From NCBI GenBank assembly GCA_963693305.1, contig OY855906.1, positions 23,726,789 through 23,790,788 of the forward strand: DNA of 64,000 nucleotides, read 5' to 3'. The position numbers were made by a program, and so were the translations under genes. How positions within the stretch are numbered: position 1 is the first letter of the stretch; each line of letters begins with the position of its first letter. This stretch comes from Meandrina meandrites (Eukaryota; Cnidaria; Anthozoa; Scleractinia; Meandrinidae). Below the pieces are notes generated by a model. It had not been told where the DNA came from and did no database searches. It worked only from the letters and a program-made list of their open reading frames with translations. Below, in pieces: positions 1-12,200 of the stretch.

Positions 1-170
1 ATTTGATTCGTTTATTACTTCGTTTATTACTTTTCGATTACTCAATGGAGACATGGTGTTTTCAAGAAAAACAAAAGTGTCATGTTACAAAAGTGAGATA
101 AACAAAAGTGTCATGTTACATTCGTTTTAAAAAAAACAAAGGTATCGTTTTACAGTGTTTGACAAAAACA

Positions 171-702
171 CAAAAGTATCCTGTAACAAACAAAAGTATC
201 GCGTTACGGTTATAAAAAAGCTAGCAGCAAAATAAGCAACAAGAAACAGTGAAGCACAAATTTCACTCAGTGAAAATGTTCACGGATTTACACAGAAAAT
301 ATCAAACTTAGCGTTGAAAATCAAATTTATTGTCAGCCCGTACAATTTATTCTGGACACAAGCACAAGTTATTTCCTCGCATTCAATCGGTTCATTGACA
401 ATGGAATTGAGTAGGCCAGGTAATAGCTTGCACATGCAAAAGTATCCTGTAACAAACAAAAGTATCGCGTTACGGTTATAAAAAAGCTAGCAGCAAAATA
501 AGCAACAAGAAACAGTGAAGCACAAATTTCACTCAGTGAAAATGTTCACGGATTTACACAGAAAATATCAAACTTAGCGTTGAAAATCAAATTTATTGTC
601 AGCCCATACAATTTATTCTGGACACAAGCACAAGTTATTTCCTCGCATTCAATCGGTTCATTGACAATGGAATTGAGTAGGCCAGGTAATAGCTTGCACA
701 TG
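171..702. repeat. Near-perfect tandem duplication, 266-bp unit x2
   Basis: Two adjacent copies (171-436 and 437-702) differ at one base that I can see (cccgtac versus cccatac), so the duplication is recent. Upstream, 60-170 holds several short copies of a CAAAAGTGTCATGTTACA-like motif. A similar motif occurs in inverse orientation near 11170-11260. No coding potential was seen. Confidence 0.95.
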
Positions 703-1204
703 CGCAGAACCGTGAAACTGTCCCTTTAATAAAAAAAATTGATAATTTTAACAGTTTAATACTAGCTAAAATTTCTAAATTACTCAATTAAAACCATATA
801 ACAAACTATTCAATGCACAATAACATCACTCATTTTAAAGATGACAACGAATCACTTATATTAAAACTACAAGCTGTGTTCCGCTGTAGACTTTTTTATT
901 AGGAACGTATATAAATTCCACCATTTATAACTCCATCCAAATCCTTTACAAAGTTACTTATTAAGCCCAGGGCTTACAAACAGGATTTTACAGTAAACTG
1001 TATACACAGGTGTAATGTACAAACACTGCTAAACTGAAAATGTTTAAATGTACTCATAGTTACACTGTGAAAGATGAAATATTCTTTTAATTAAACTGTT
1101 TGCAATAAGGCTCATATTCTTGGTTTTCATGTTACATCATAAAATTCTGAAATCAAAATTCAGTAGGCCTGCTAAATTTTCAATGTCACTAGGTGTAAGA
1201 TAAA
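703..1204. other. Unassigned AT-rich sequence
   Basis: No open frame, exon with splice sites, or repeat structure that I can name was found. It may belong to the last intron or 3' flank of the TRAIP-like gene. Confidence 0.5.
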
Positions 1205-1357
1205 CTAAAAATAAATCTTTTTGCGAATTTCCAGCTTGGTTGTGCCCTTCGTTTTAAAAACAGAGCAATTTGAATATTCAAGTTCTCCGCCGTATGTGAT
1301 ATCAAGTTGTTTTGATTCAAAGAAGGCCTTTCCTTTCCATTTTTGCAGATTGAACAT
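1205..1357 (-). other. Short open frame, protein-like composition (50 aa)
   Basis: A minus-strand ATG frame of 50 codons ends in TAG. It includes the stretch AFFESKQLDITYGGELEYSN, which looks more like real protein than random translation. AG acceptor-like dinucleotides lie just upstream on the minus strand, so it could be a terminal exon of the minus-strand host gene. It could equally be a decayed transposon fragment. I do not recognise the family. Confidence 0.25.
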
Positions 1358-1467
1358 TCTCAATGTACTAAGTGCTGTTTATTTAAAAGTATGATAGATC
1401 ATGAGCCAAAGGTAGTCACTATTAATAGCAAAATTAAGTTCCAGATGGTTTCTTTGACATCAGGGCA

Positions 1468-1504
1468 GCCATGTTTGTGTCCCTCGGAAGGACACAAACA
1501 TGGC
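1468..1504. repeat. 15-bp arm hairpin
   Basis: Perfect 15-bp inverted arms (GCCATGTTTGTGTCC and its complement) are separated by 7 bases. This is probably part of a dispersed fold-back repeat. Confidence 0.85.
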
Positions 1505-2844
1505 GTCTCCATACTGAGCTTTATAAATTTGCATAGAAAGTTTCGGCAAATAACTCACAAACGGTGCACCGCACAGACCTGAGATTTCGAAAAATTGTTT
1601 ATCTATTTATCTTCTATAAAAATGTCAATATCTCTGGAACATAAAAAGATATTTCAAAAAGAAAAATGCCACTCTACTGAATTTTGAAAGGTCTTTCAAA
1701 TAAGCACAAATTATTTTTTATGTCGTATACACTTTTAATTAACGTTTTGATGACAAAAGGTATGTCAAGATATTTGGTGGTTAACCCATCTGACTTTTCT
1801 GACTTGTAATTGGTTCTAAAATTGAATTGATGTTGCTGCACTTTATTGGGTTCCTCCAAGAGAAAAATGTGGCGACAGAGGGAAACTGAGGGTATGACCA
1901 GGATATTTCAATTCAAGTTATCATTGGAAATGCAGATGTCCATGGAAGCGTAGTGCCAGTCCTGGTGAAATCAATAGACCATGCCAGCGTGACATTTTTG
2001 TGTTGGCTGTTGAATTTTCAGTATGTCTTTTCTAAGTGGAATTTACAGGCTTTAAGACTTTGATAGTTTGTATTAAAAGCACGCCAACGTTAACAACTTC
2101 CAAAGATGCTAAAAATAATGTTATAAGAATTGTGAAAGGCCTACTTGGCTTCCCTACTGTGGATTTTTTATTTGCAACAATGTTTTGGTAGCCATTGTCT
2201 TCAAAGTTTGTGCTCTGACAACTCTGTGTAATAGGTGATTTGCCTCATAAGATATAATAGCAGGCTTTCTGGAAAAGATTTTCGCCTACACTTTATACTG
2301 TATTATTGGGATGCATTTCAAGTTGAATAGAGCACACAGGACTGCACGGTTTCCAGTAGTTTGTAGAAATTAACAGCTTTCCAACCCTCCAAGTTAAGAC
2401 CATTTTAGTTGCCACGGCGACTTAAATTGAGAAGAAAGATTGAAAGCGTGAGCTTAATTTAGCGATTAAAGCAGTCGGTGGCCAAATGGCCACTAAAGAA
2501 AGAAATAAACTTGGAGGGTTGCTTTCTCATTTGCTGAAATAATGCTTTGTCTGCACAATCTGATTTGGCTCAATTGAATTTGCAAGGTATTGCATGTTTT
2601 AAGCTCTCAAAATGTTCGCTCATGAAGGACAAGGTAAGACACTTTCCATTACGATTGATATAACTTGCATTTATTTTTACTATTTGCCACACGGTCACAC
2701 TGGGCCAGGCTGTTGATAATAATATTGTTGTAAGGTATGTTGTGTCTTGTCACTTATTGGTATTAATCTTTGTCTGGTTTCGTCAGAGATTGCCTACATT
2801 GCTGTAGCTTTACTACGAGAAAGCTATCATTTTGTTTTAAAGAT
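1505..2844. other. Intergenic or intronic DNA with a dispersed repeat fragment
   Basis: The segment at about 1615-1790 is homologous to the fold-back repeat at 63.0-63.8 kb; both contain the 'aatatctctggaac/aaac' and 'aagaaaaatgcca' blocks. The remainder holds no supported gene. One isolated plus-strand 'ATG...CAAG|gtaaga' donor-like site lies near 2610-2635 but has no partner exon. Confidence 0.5.
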
Positions 2845-3009
2845 TCACCAGTACCCACCAGTACCCATTTATACACCTGGGTGGAGAGAGGCACTATGAG
2901 AGTAAAGTATCTTGCCCAAGAACACAACGCAGTGCCCCCGCCAGGGCTCCAACCCGGACTGCTTGATCCGGCGTCCAGCGCACTAACCATTAGGCCACCG
3001 TGCCTCCCA
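2845..3009 (-). mobile_element. tRNA-derived SINE, 5' part, reverse orientation
   Basis: This is the reverse complement of the family at 36456-36792. The head motif (ggaggc.cggtggcctaatggttagtgcgctgga) and the box-B-like ggttcgagccc region are recognisable but diverged. Only about the first half of the element is present. Confidence 0.8.
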
Positions 3010-3205
3010 TTGTAAAATAGCCTTGGTTATGTTTGCTGGATTCAACTCTATGTTGGAGTGGGCCCAAGTCTGCCTGTTCTAGTTTGTCTCAGAGGATATT
3101 ATCTATTAACGTAACAGATCCGTCCTTCCCACAGCCACTGTGTATTTCCCCGAGTTGAGAAGTGCTACAGAGATAATTGAGTCAAGAGAGCGGAAAAACG
3201 TGTTA

Positions 3206-3370
3206 TCACACGAGACTCTTGTGTTTCTTGCCAATCATGTGGCTTTGCAAGGCAGCTTCTCCCATACTTGAAATGTTGATTGTCTTATTGCAAACAACAC
3301 ACATTGCTTTGGTCTTTGACGAAGGATCGGCTGCAATCTAGGCCTTAAATTTGTCATTCCGCTTTCCACT
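3206..3370 (-). pseudogene. Fragment of a BED/C2H2-type zinc-finger transposon protein
   Basis: Translated on the minus strand, the region gives a frame with a C-x2-C (CVVC) followed by MGEAALQSHMIGKKHK and then TGA. The C-x2-C plus H-x5-H arrangement with 'MGE.AL.SH..GKKH' is the form seen in zinc-finger N-termini of many cnidarian DNA-transposon proteins (family knowledge). A TAG interrupts the frame just upstream, before the usual tryptophan region, so this is a decayed fragment rather than an active gene. Confidence 0.6.
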
Positions 3371-3804
3371 TTCCATTAAAATCACATACATTTTCCTCAT
3401 TATTGCACTATAAAAGAAAAGCGTATAAAAACTCAAACAAAAACATTGTAATGATGTTACATTGCTCGACTAAATGTGGGAACCAAAACCATTCATGATG
3501 CACTGCGAACTCAAACATTGCGTGACGACCAAAATGCAACTGTGTAGGAGACTAGGGTTTGTCTTAAAATTAAAAATTCTCCGATTGCAATTATAAAAAG
3601 TTTAGGCCAAAATTATTTAAGTGAAATTCAGCTACCTTACAGAGATTTTACCCAGTAATTATTAAGTACTTGTCGCAGCTTGGAAAAAACTTTTCAAGAC
3701 TCTATCTTAATTTTCCATACTTTTTCCAGGTCTGAAATATTAATTTCCAAACTTCCAGACTTCTTCAAGAATACTCTGTACAAACCCTGATTCTAACATA
3801 ATAA

Positions 3805-4220
3805 TTAACTGTGCAGCCATGGGCCAAGCGCGATTCTTACTCTGCACAGGATTTATTAACTGTGCGGCCATGGTCCAAGCGCAGTTCTTACTCTGCACGG
3901 GATTTATTAACCGCGCGGCCATGGGCCAAGCACGGTTCTTACTCTGCACGGGATTTATTAACCGCGCGACCATGGGCCGAGCGCGGTTCTTGCTCTGCAC
4001 GGGATTTTTTCGTTTTTTTGTCAGTGACCAGACCCAAACCTCCCCTCGGCCAAATCCCGATCGGGACTGAATCACGCAACCTGGAATGCTTATTAACCGC
4101 GCGGCCATGGGCCGAGCGCAGTTCTTGCTCTGTGCGGGATTTATTTTTTTTGTCGGTAACCAGACCCAAACCTCCACTCGACCAAATCGTGATCGGGACT
4201 GTGTCACGCAACCTGTGATG
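3805..4220. repeat. 51-bp tandem repeat (four units plus diverged fifth)
   Basis: The GGCCATGGGCC-containing unit recurs with the CAT at 3818, 3869, 3920 and 3971, an exact 51-bp spacing. A further copy lies near 4105 after a 130-bp insertion. The 51-bp period keeps frames open on both strands, which explains the repetitive 161-aa and 135-aa translations here; I do not regard these as genes. The same unit reappears at about 59138-59152 and 59641-59700, split there by an insertion. Confidence 0.9.
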
Positions 4221-5340
4221 TACATTCGCCAAAAGCTGTTGGAACATTAATATACGGAATGTTCTCTTTATTGTGTGTAAAATATTTTTTCGTTTGGTCT
4301 TATCGAAGCGATGGATTCAAAGGGAATATTGAATACACTAAAAAAGGTATTACTTCAGCCATGGAATGCACTGATGTTGCAGCTTTCACTTTCGCTACGT
4401 GACAAATTAGATGGTGTTTTGTTTGCAAGTTTATTTTGCCAGAAGCGATGGTCATTAATTTATTGAAATTTTGCATGTATTTTTTATGGGTTTAGGCAAT
4501 TGAAGTAAATTCTTTGGCTGTTTTAATCGAAGCGAGTCCCGAGATTTGAAGGGAAATTAAATATTTGCTGAAATATACAATTGAGCGTGCCCGATAAGTA
4601 GGGAAAACCATTTAGCTACCTAGCTGTAGAAAACTGAAGATAACGTAAACCATGGATTGTGTGACTCGCGTGACTACTTTATTAGTAACCATGACTTTTG
4701 AGGAAGAAAGTTGTTAATTAGCAAAAATGGAGTAATTTTTGAAACGCGGTTATCGAAGCGTTGGATTCAAAGGGAATATTGAATACACTAAAAAATGTAG
4801 TACATCATCCATGGAATGCGCTGATGCTGCAGGTTTCACTTTTGCTACCGGCTGACAAATAAGATTGTGTTTTCTTTTTAAGTTTATATCGGCAGAAGCG
4901 ACGATCATTAATTTATTTGCACTTCTGCAAGTATTTCTTGTGGGTTTAGGCAAGTGGATCCTTTGGCTGCTTCATCGAAGCGAGTTCAGAGATTTGAAGG
5001 AAAATTAAATATTTGCAAAGGTAAACAATTGAACGTGCCTGAACGTGCAGGGGTACGTCATTAGTAGGGAAAAAAACCAACAAGCTAAAGATAGCCCAGG
5101 ACAACGTAAACCTTGGATTGTGTGACTCGCGTGACTACTTTGCTAGTCCTTCACTTATAGTACAAGCAAATTGAAACATGAATGTACGGACAAAAATATA
5201 TTTTGTTTTGGTTTTATCGAAGCGTTGGATTTAAAGCGAATATTGAATACACTAAAACAATGGTATTGAAAAAAATCAGGGCTTCAATGGGATTCGAACC
5301 CGTGACCTCCACGATACTGGTACCTCCGAATCCCGTTGAA

Positions 5341-5772
5341 GCCCTGATTTTTTTTCAGGCTTCTTTATTCCAATTGCTTAAATTGGAAATTCACTGTGAA
5401 GATCACATATCACCTTCATATATATCCGCAGTTGATATATGAATCATTTCATATACTATACATCACTTCACTCCTTTCACGGGAAAATATGAACTCACAA
5501 TTGACCTCGCTCCCAATGTGTGGCTTCATAGCTCAGTTGGTAGAGCATCGCACCGGTATCGCGGAGGTCACGGGTTCAAATCCCATTGAAGCCCTGATTT
5601 TTTTCAGGCTTCTTTATTCCAATTGCTTAAATTGGAAATTCACTGCGAAGATCATATATCACCTTCATATATATCCGCAGTTCATATATGAATCATTTCA
5701 TATACTATACATCACTTCACTCCTTTCACGGGAAAATATGAACTCACAATTGACCTTGCTCCCAATGTGTGG

Positions 5773-5804
<32 letters not shown>

Positions 5805-5905
5805 TCCCGCACCATCCCGTTGAAGCCCTGATTTTTTTTTTCAGGCTTCTTTATTCCAATTGCTTAAATTGGAAATTCACTGCGAAGATCACATATCACC
5901 TTCAA
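5341..5905 (+). repeat. Tandem array (~2.3 x 235-250 bp) carrying tRNA-like heads
   Basis: The unit starts 'ccctgattttttt(t)caggcttctttattcc' at 5341, 5591 and about 5826. Each full unit ends with a tRNA-like sequence. A partial inverted copy of the tRNA 3' half lies at 5279-5346. I recognise the unit as a common coral repeat (memory, unverified). Confidence 0.85.
5522..5593 (+). tRNA. tRNA-like sequence, anticodon GGT (Thr), probably repeat-borne
   Basis: The 72-nt cloverleaf has a perfect 7-bp acceptor (GGCTTCA/TGAAGCC), a D arm GCTC/GAGC and a T arm ACGGG/CCCAT with one C-A mismatch. The anticodon loop is CCGGTAT, giving GGT. Position 33 is C rather than the near-universal T, and the anticodon stem has a G-T pair and an A-C mismatch, so a working tRNA is doubtful. 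A second copy at 5771-5827 lacks the anticodon arm and much of the T arm. It is best read as a tRNA-derived repeat head with pol III A and B boxes. Confidence 0.55.
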
Positions 5906-6338
5906 ATAACGTTGTGTTTTCTTTGCAAGTTTTTATCGGCAGAAGCGACGGTCATTAATTTGTTTGCCCTTCTGCGAGTACTTCTTGTGGGTTTAGGCAA
6001 TTAAAGTGAATTTTCTGGCTGTTTCATCGAAGCGAGTTCAGAGATTTGAAGGGAAATGAAAAATATTGGCTACAGTAAACAATTGAGTGTGCCCGAACTT
6101 GCAGGGGTTAGGTCATTAGAAGGGAAAAACCCCCAAGCTAAAGATAGCCGGGGATAACGTAAACCTTGGATTGTGTGACTCGCATGACTACTTTACTTGT
6201 ACTTCACTCATAGTGCAAACAAATTAAATCCAACCGTTATTTTTGAGGAAGAAAACTGTAAATTAGCAAAAAATAAAAGTGCAGTTTCAAGTTGCTGGCA
6301 ACTTCTTGTTACTATCATAAACAATAAACATAACTCAC

Positions 6339-6433
6339 CGTTTTAATTTCAAAAACTCTGCTCTTAGCTCAGAAGCTTCACTTTGTGCAATGGCAAGCTC
6401 TGTTTCTTTTTCTTTCAAGTAACACAATTGTTT
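6339..6433 (-). CDS. TRAIP-like host gene, coiled-coil exon (last one found)
   Basis: On the minus strand this 95-nt block is bounded by an acceptor (AACAAACAG|AAA) and a donor (AAACG|gtgagt). Read in phase 0 it gives 31 codons of a coiled coil, including ETELAIAQSEASELRAEFLK, and it ends in phase 2. The phase matches the exon at 7780-7856. The pattern LKKQ-x2-YL...AQ-x-EA-x2-LR formed across the two exons is the one I recall from the TRAIP coiled coil. Further exons would lie below 6339, and I could not identify them. Confidence 0.75.
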
Positions 6434-7224
6434 CTGTTTGTTATTGACAAAAAATATTGAATGACTGTCTGTTTCCAAAAATATCCATATCAACCACACA
6501 AGGTCTTGAAGATACCAAGGGGTAAGAGGTTCTAAAAGTGATAAATTCCAAAGGAGAAGAGGGGTATAATCAACTCAAGAATTACTAAATCAATGGAAAC
6601 ATTAGAAGCTTTAATTTACAAGTTTTGCAATACATAAAATTGCACTTTTTGTCAGTCATGTGGAAAAGTAAGCTAAATTAACTATAATGCAAATGTAAGA
6701 GGTATAGGATATTATAGTTACGCAATGTTTTCTTGTGGCATACCATGAAATATCCCACATGTTACTTGATTTTCCTTTGTATACACACTTGCATAAAGGA
6801 TCATGTGCATACAGAAAAATCAAGTCACCCATGGGATTTCATGGTACATGTATATATGACACACAAAAACATTGCATAACCAGTAGTTATGTACTACCTA
6901 ATGGATTAAGGTCATTCCCCCAAAATAAACTGAACATAGATTTTCAACCAAACTTTGCATAGCTGGTTGTTAACCTAAAAGGAACTTAAATTTAGACATA
7001 TAAAAGGGGGCTTCCTCTGCAAAGTACATGTTTCTGGTGATAATCTGTTTTTCAAACATAGAAATTGATCTGTATTCATTTTATAGAAAGAATTTGATCA
7101 CCACACCTAAAATACGAAGAAAAATTGATAGGTCACCATACTCCTTTACGAGAAAGCAACAGCTTATTTCTCTTGCGAGCTTAGTTGTAAAGAAAATAGC
7201 TGCCATTTTTGGGTGTACTAATTA

Positions 7225-7685
7225 CAGTAGAACCCCTATTAAGTGGCCACCCTCGGGAAATGGCAAGTGGCAGCTTAATAGAGGTTGGCCGCTTAATAAG
7301 GGTTCGTCAAAAATTGGCATAAGGCCATTTAAAAAGGATATGCCATTTCACTACAAAATAACTAGAAAAAAGAATAACGGAAACACATGAAGACGACAAT
7401 AAACCTGTGTTTGAATGATTTTGTCAGCTGTTACTGTCCGAGCTTGTTGAAAATAAATCCAAACAACATATGTTACATTCTAACTGGTCACTAAATAGGG
7501 GTAAAACAATAGAAGAACGGTCATCGGGACCACAGAAAGGTGGCCATGGCCGCTTAATAGAGGTGGCCACTTAAAAGGGGTATTGTTTACAGTATTATAC
7601 TGACAATAGTTTCGGGACTTCAGTAACTGGCCACTTAATAAGGGGTGGCCGCTTAATGAGTGGCTGCTAAATAGTGGTTTGACTG
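7225..7685. mobile_element. pogo/Tigger-like MITE with TA target duplication
   Basis: Ends are CAGTAGAACC and its near-complement GGTTTGACTG, flanked on both sides by TA. Internal 'ggccacttaatagaggt' motifs recur near both ends in inverted order. At 461 bp with no transposase, it is a non-autonomous element. It lies in an intron of the TRAIP-like gene. Confidence 0.85.
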
Positions 7686-7779
7686 TACGTGTAAAATTCT
7701 GCGCAGTAAGGATGCCCAATGCAATACAGGGCAATGACCTTAAACAGAGTAGTTATTGTACAGTATCCTATATTCTTAC

Positions 7780-7856
7780 CTTCAGTCCAGCAGTAGTTGA
7801 TTTTTCCATTTGAAGTTTCTTCTCAAACTGTTTTCTTACTTCCTCCACAGCACACT
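7780..7856 (-). CDS. TRAIP-like host gene, coiled-coil exon
   Basis: The 77-nt block has an acceptor TTGTTAAAG|AGTG and a donor CTGAAG|gtaaga. It enters in phase 1 (2 nt complete a codon) and gives 25 codons containing CAVEEVRKQFEKKLQMEKS, leaving in phase 0. Both phases match the neighbouring exons. Charged heptad-like composition fits a coiled coil. Confidence 0.8.
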
Positions 7857-9165
7857 CTTTAACAAAACAAAATGAATACCAACCATTTCAAACAATTTCA
7901 CTCCTCACACATATATGTGTGTTAAAAGTGTTTTTATCAATATTTTGGCATTATTGCAGCAACCAGTGGAATTTGCATTGAATAAAACATTATCTTTGGG
8001 GCTTTATGGTGCAATTTATGGTCAAAATATTTGCTACTAGCAATATATGGCACTGGGTTTCCATGAATAATAGTCAGGAGGGTTGATTTCATGCACACCA
8101 CCATGTTCTTTCTGGTAAGTACTACAGGGTATCTGGCTTGTTAATAATTACAGTGGAGTTAAGTGAGCGAACAAATATTCACTCAGTTGGTGGGTCAGCC
8201 AATCCTTCCTGCCTTCCTTTCTTGGGTCATAGACTTTTGTTTGTAATTCCGCTGACCAATGTATAACTGGACTTGACGAAGATGAAATTAAATGTCAGCA
8301 AATGTGAAATAATAATGAGATATTTATCAGCTAATTCAAGAGCATGGGGTACAAACATTTTCTTATTTGAATTGTTTCAAAACATTACCTTGAAAGCATA
8401 TGGCGTCGTTGCGGCATAATGAATGCGGGCTCAAGGCAAGCGTAGGTTTTAAAACATAATGCATGCAATACAAAAATATTGAAAAAATAATAAATGGGGA
8501 GCACTTATTAGCTTCCTGGGGGAAATGAAAAAACACATTAGAGGGAGAATAAAGAAGATTGTGTGCATGCCCGCCCGTGTGTTGAACGCTCGCCCTCCTT
8601 GCTTTCTAATTCATGCAGTACGCATTGAGCTAACTTAACACATACACCTGTAGGTCCGCAATGCATACATGTGTCTTGAGCCTTACGCATTAGTCAGGGC
8701 AGCGATTTGAGTGTAATTTTAAGAGGTTTAAAGCAGAGAGAGAAGAAAGAAAATATTATTTTTGGAACACTACCAAAATATTTTCAGCTTTTCAGCTTAT
8801 AGATCGTTTTCACATGACGTCATGAGGTACCAAAATCCAAAACTTTAAAGACAATAAAGTTTGCATCCGCATCAGGCATAAGAGGTACTAAAATTATATC
8901 TGTTTGCAACTTTTCAGCTCAGTAGCGTCCTCCGTTTGGAAACCAGCGCACTTTAAATTTCAGTCTGAGTTATGGCGGTGCGTAATTCTATTTTTAAACC
9001 TTTTGCGCTTGGCTATTAATGGCATTTGATTGGAATTCATTCTTTGTTCAAGCCTCCGCTCTTTAAATGAAGAGAACTTGATGCTTTACATGAGACTTGA
9101 TTCAAACTTTGATGTTTGGCTTGTGACAATTTTCACAAAACATTGACATTGAATGCATTTCTCAC
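7857..9165. other. Intron of the TRAIP-like gene
   Basis: No gene found. Near 8400-8700 there are inverted 'ctcaaggc.ag/cttgagcc' and 'gcatgca' blocks that suggest a decayed fold-back element. Nothing else has clear structure. Confidence 0.5.
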
Positions 9166-9208
9166 CTTTTTGCTTTTGTAATGCTGCGATTTCCTTAGTT
9201 ATCTCCTT
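9166..9208 (-). CDS. TRAIP-like host gene, coiled-coil exon
   Basis: The 43-nt block has a strong acceptor (long T tract, then GCAG|AAG) and a donor AAAAAG|gtgaga. Phase 0 reading gives KEITKEIAALQKQK, leaving one base (phase 1), which fits the next exon at 7856. Confidence 0.8.
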
Positions 9209-12200
9209 CTGCAAAAAAAAAAACCAGTTATGGATATTCAGAACATAAAAATTGTGTAAAAGCAGAAACTCATAAGGAGTTGAAACGTGAAATGCACGTT
9301 CAAAGTGTTCGAAAATTCAGTTTTGCCAGTACCGTATTTGGCAACACAAAGAGTTTGAACGCGAATGATTTACACACTTAACAACACACGCAACAAAATT
9401 TTCGGTTTTGCGATAAGTCACTTGAATTTTGACCAAAACACCGTAAATTACTCACAGAAACTAAAGAAATTCATTACAGTATCAAGTGAAGTTCTCCAGA
9501 CTACTGAATGACGACGAAACAGAAGTATTTAACCAAATTTAACTTTATTCAACCCAAATTTATTGTTCTAAAACAAGATTACGCCATTTAGCGCGAGCTA
9601 GTGTGCGCCGTGAATTTAATCCAGATATTGCAATTTTGATTGGTTGAACTTTTTCTCATGATTTTCCAAATATGGTACTTAATGAAAACGAATGTTCAAA
9701 CGCTTTGTACAGTGCGAATCATAGGGAGTTACACGTTTCAACCCTTATGGGTTTCTGGTAAAAGGAATGAGAGTAATCTTTATCCTACTCAAACAACTCC
9801 CACTGGGGAACCTTACATATAAAACAACTTTATAATTTTAGCTGGCGAGGGACCTTAGGCCTCGCTTCCAGACAACTTCTGGTTTGGTCCTGGATCGGCG
9901 TATTTAGTGCTTTAGAAAGAGCAAGACATGTGCTATCAATTACCCAAAGGATATTTAACAATTATTCACCGAAGTGGAGGTGAATAGCGGTGGATATTTA
10001 CCGAGCTGCGAAGCCAGTTGAATAGCCGGCCTAAAATTAAAAGTTTTACCGTGAAAGATAGCAATTCAAAGGACTGAACACTGCGCACATGAAAAGACGA
10101 CAGCACGGGAAAAGTCACATGACAACACTACACAGGCGATCGGCCGAAATAAATTTGCAACTGTGTTTCGTTTGTCGAATGGCTTTGGACGATTTCAAGT
10201 GGAATTCTTTACTTTATTTTCACTACTGAAGAACACAAGTCTTTAATTTACTCGTGAATACAACCTGTGCCGGCCACTATAGCCTGGGAAACGTCCGTGA
10301 AGTCATGAAACGTGCTGCAAAAACTGTTCATTGAATTATGTTGACAAGATGCTGCGAACAACCGCGAATGTCAAGAATATGTGGACTGGATTTGATCGAA
10401 GTTTAATACGGCTGCTAAGCTAGTTGACTGGAGGAGAGTCAGCGGAAGAGGAGTGAAAAACCACAGCAATTCACGATTGAAGTTGATCTTTGGTGCAAAC
10501 CTAAATATTTTAGTCTCCAGCGTGACTTTATATGGCCGAGCCGAAAACAACTTGCCAAAATCGTTTATAGCACGACCAAAACAAATGCAAGGATTTACTG
10601 GCTTTAAAACAGAGATACAGGTAAGAAATGTACTTAATTTTCTTAGTTGGACGGTGTATATTTGGAAAAAATTCAGACTTAAACGTTTTAATTTTGCGTA
10701 CGTGTACGAGGCGAAGGTAAACAAAATATTTTGTACCACATTTTATCAATCGTTTTGTTGAAGGAAACGCTTAAAACATTTTAAATAAACATTGTTACGT
10801 ATCGCTAAACCTAGTATTGTTCTGGCCTGGTACAGTTGACAACACATTAAAGTACAGCGGCTTCTTTTATAGATCAAAACCCGCTTTTTTAACCGAAGTT
10901 ACTCGTAGAAGTCATCTTACTTTGCTCGGAGGTGAATAGTACTTGCTATTCACCTCCGAGCTAGCCAATCAGCGCACGCGAAAAGCACTATTCACTGGTT
11001 TGGTATATACTAATGACAGATATTGTTTAGTTGATCTGTACAAGCTAAAAGACTCAGAGTCTCAAAGGATAGTGCAAAATTAAAAGTATGACGTTTCATT
11101 TTTTGTTTCTTTGCCTCATTTCACTTTCAAGAAGACGTTGCAACACCAGACGTTATACTTAACGTTTTTCTTTGCAATCGTAACACGATACTTTTATTCG
11201 TTTGTAACATGACACTTTTGTTTTTCTCTTCAGCGTATGTAACGTGATACTATTAGTTTTTTTTTCTTCCTGTTTTGTTATTACTCATAATTTTAACTAT
11301 GGAATTATTGAGTCTAATGATTCAGAAAAGTTTGACCAGTGACCTGTCCTGTGAATTGAAATTGCAGCTTGTTTAAATTAGCTTCGAAACATATACTTCT
11401 GAAATGCCTCAAATTTATGCCGCTTCCGGTTGTCTAAGGTGTCATATTTTGGCCAATCAGCACAATCCCTAATGAGTTGTCTCGTTTTTTCCACATGACT
11501 GATTTTAAACATAGAACACCAAAACAAAACACTCCGTCACGGAAGTCATTTCTCAAAAAGGAATTAGCGGATCAAATCAGAAAACATCTCTTTTGGAAGG
11601 GTTTTCAAAGCACAGTACACCTGGAGTATTTGTTTTTGCAAAAATTTCGCTTCGTATTTTGCATATTCAATTACGAAAGTGTCATGCAATATTTAAATCA
11701 GCTATGCGATGAAAAGGCTTTTTTTTTTTGCAAACATGGCGTCATCGGTAGTAGTTGCTTTGCTTTAATAAAACCAGATATGGCACTGATGTTATCTATT
11801 AATCGAAGCAATGTCTTTTATTCTACTTTATGAAATGTACCATATGAAGATTTTTTTTACATGAAGCACTGTCACACCTTAAGTCCAATTTAATTAATTT
11901 GTGGTTTTGACTTGGCGCCACGGAGTCTACAAGAATCATACCACAGATAAAAGTACATGACGTTCGTGACTTCAAGCACGTAATAGATTTATCTTTTGCG
12001 CACGCGTTTAGCACAAAGTTTTCTGCTCAAGGAAGAATAATACCACAAGGAAAGAAGATAGTCTTCCGAAACAAATATATAGTCTTTGTGTACTTCATAT
12101 TAAAGTAACGTCCACGTTTTACCTAGTGCACACAGTCAGGTACTCCCCACCCCTTACCCCCTTTACAAGAATAATTAATTATAATTGATATTAATTGATT

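Larger units (their letters stand above)
4255..6330. repeat. Composite array of a ~450-bp dispersed repeat
   Basis: Blocks containing 'atcgaagcg.tggattcaaagggaatattgaatacac', 'cagccatggaatg' and 'gattgtgtgactcgcgtgactac' recur at about 4300, 4750, 5215, 5920 and 6160. The same blocks in the same order and orientation recur at 59825-61180. No coding region was supported inside. The tRNA-containing tandem unit (5341-5905) is inserted in this array. Confidence 0.8.

Noticed and set aside
2605..2636. Plus-strand ATG exon with a good donor (CAAG|gtaaga)
   Set aside because: Only eight codons, no partner exon and no domain. Kept as a note only.
3740..4247. 161-aa and 135-aa open frames on opposite strands
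   Set aside because: They are open because a 51-bp (3 x 17) unit is repeated; the protein is just the repeat read in several frames.
5771..5827. Second tRNA gene
   Set aside because: Acceptor and D arms are present but the anticodon arm and much of the T arm are deleted. Only a repeat remnant.
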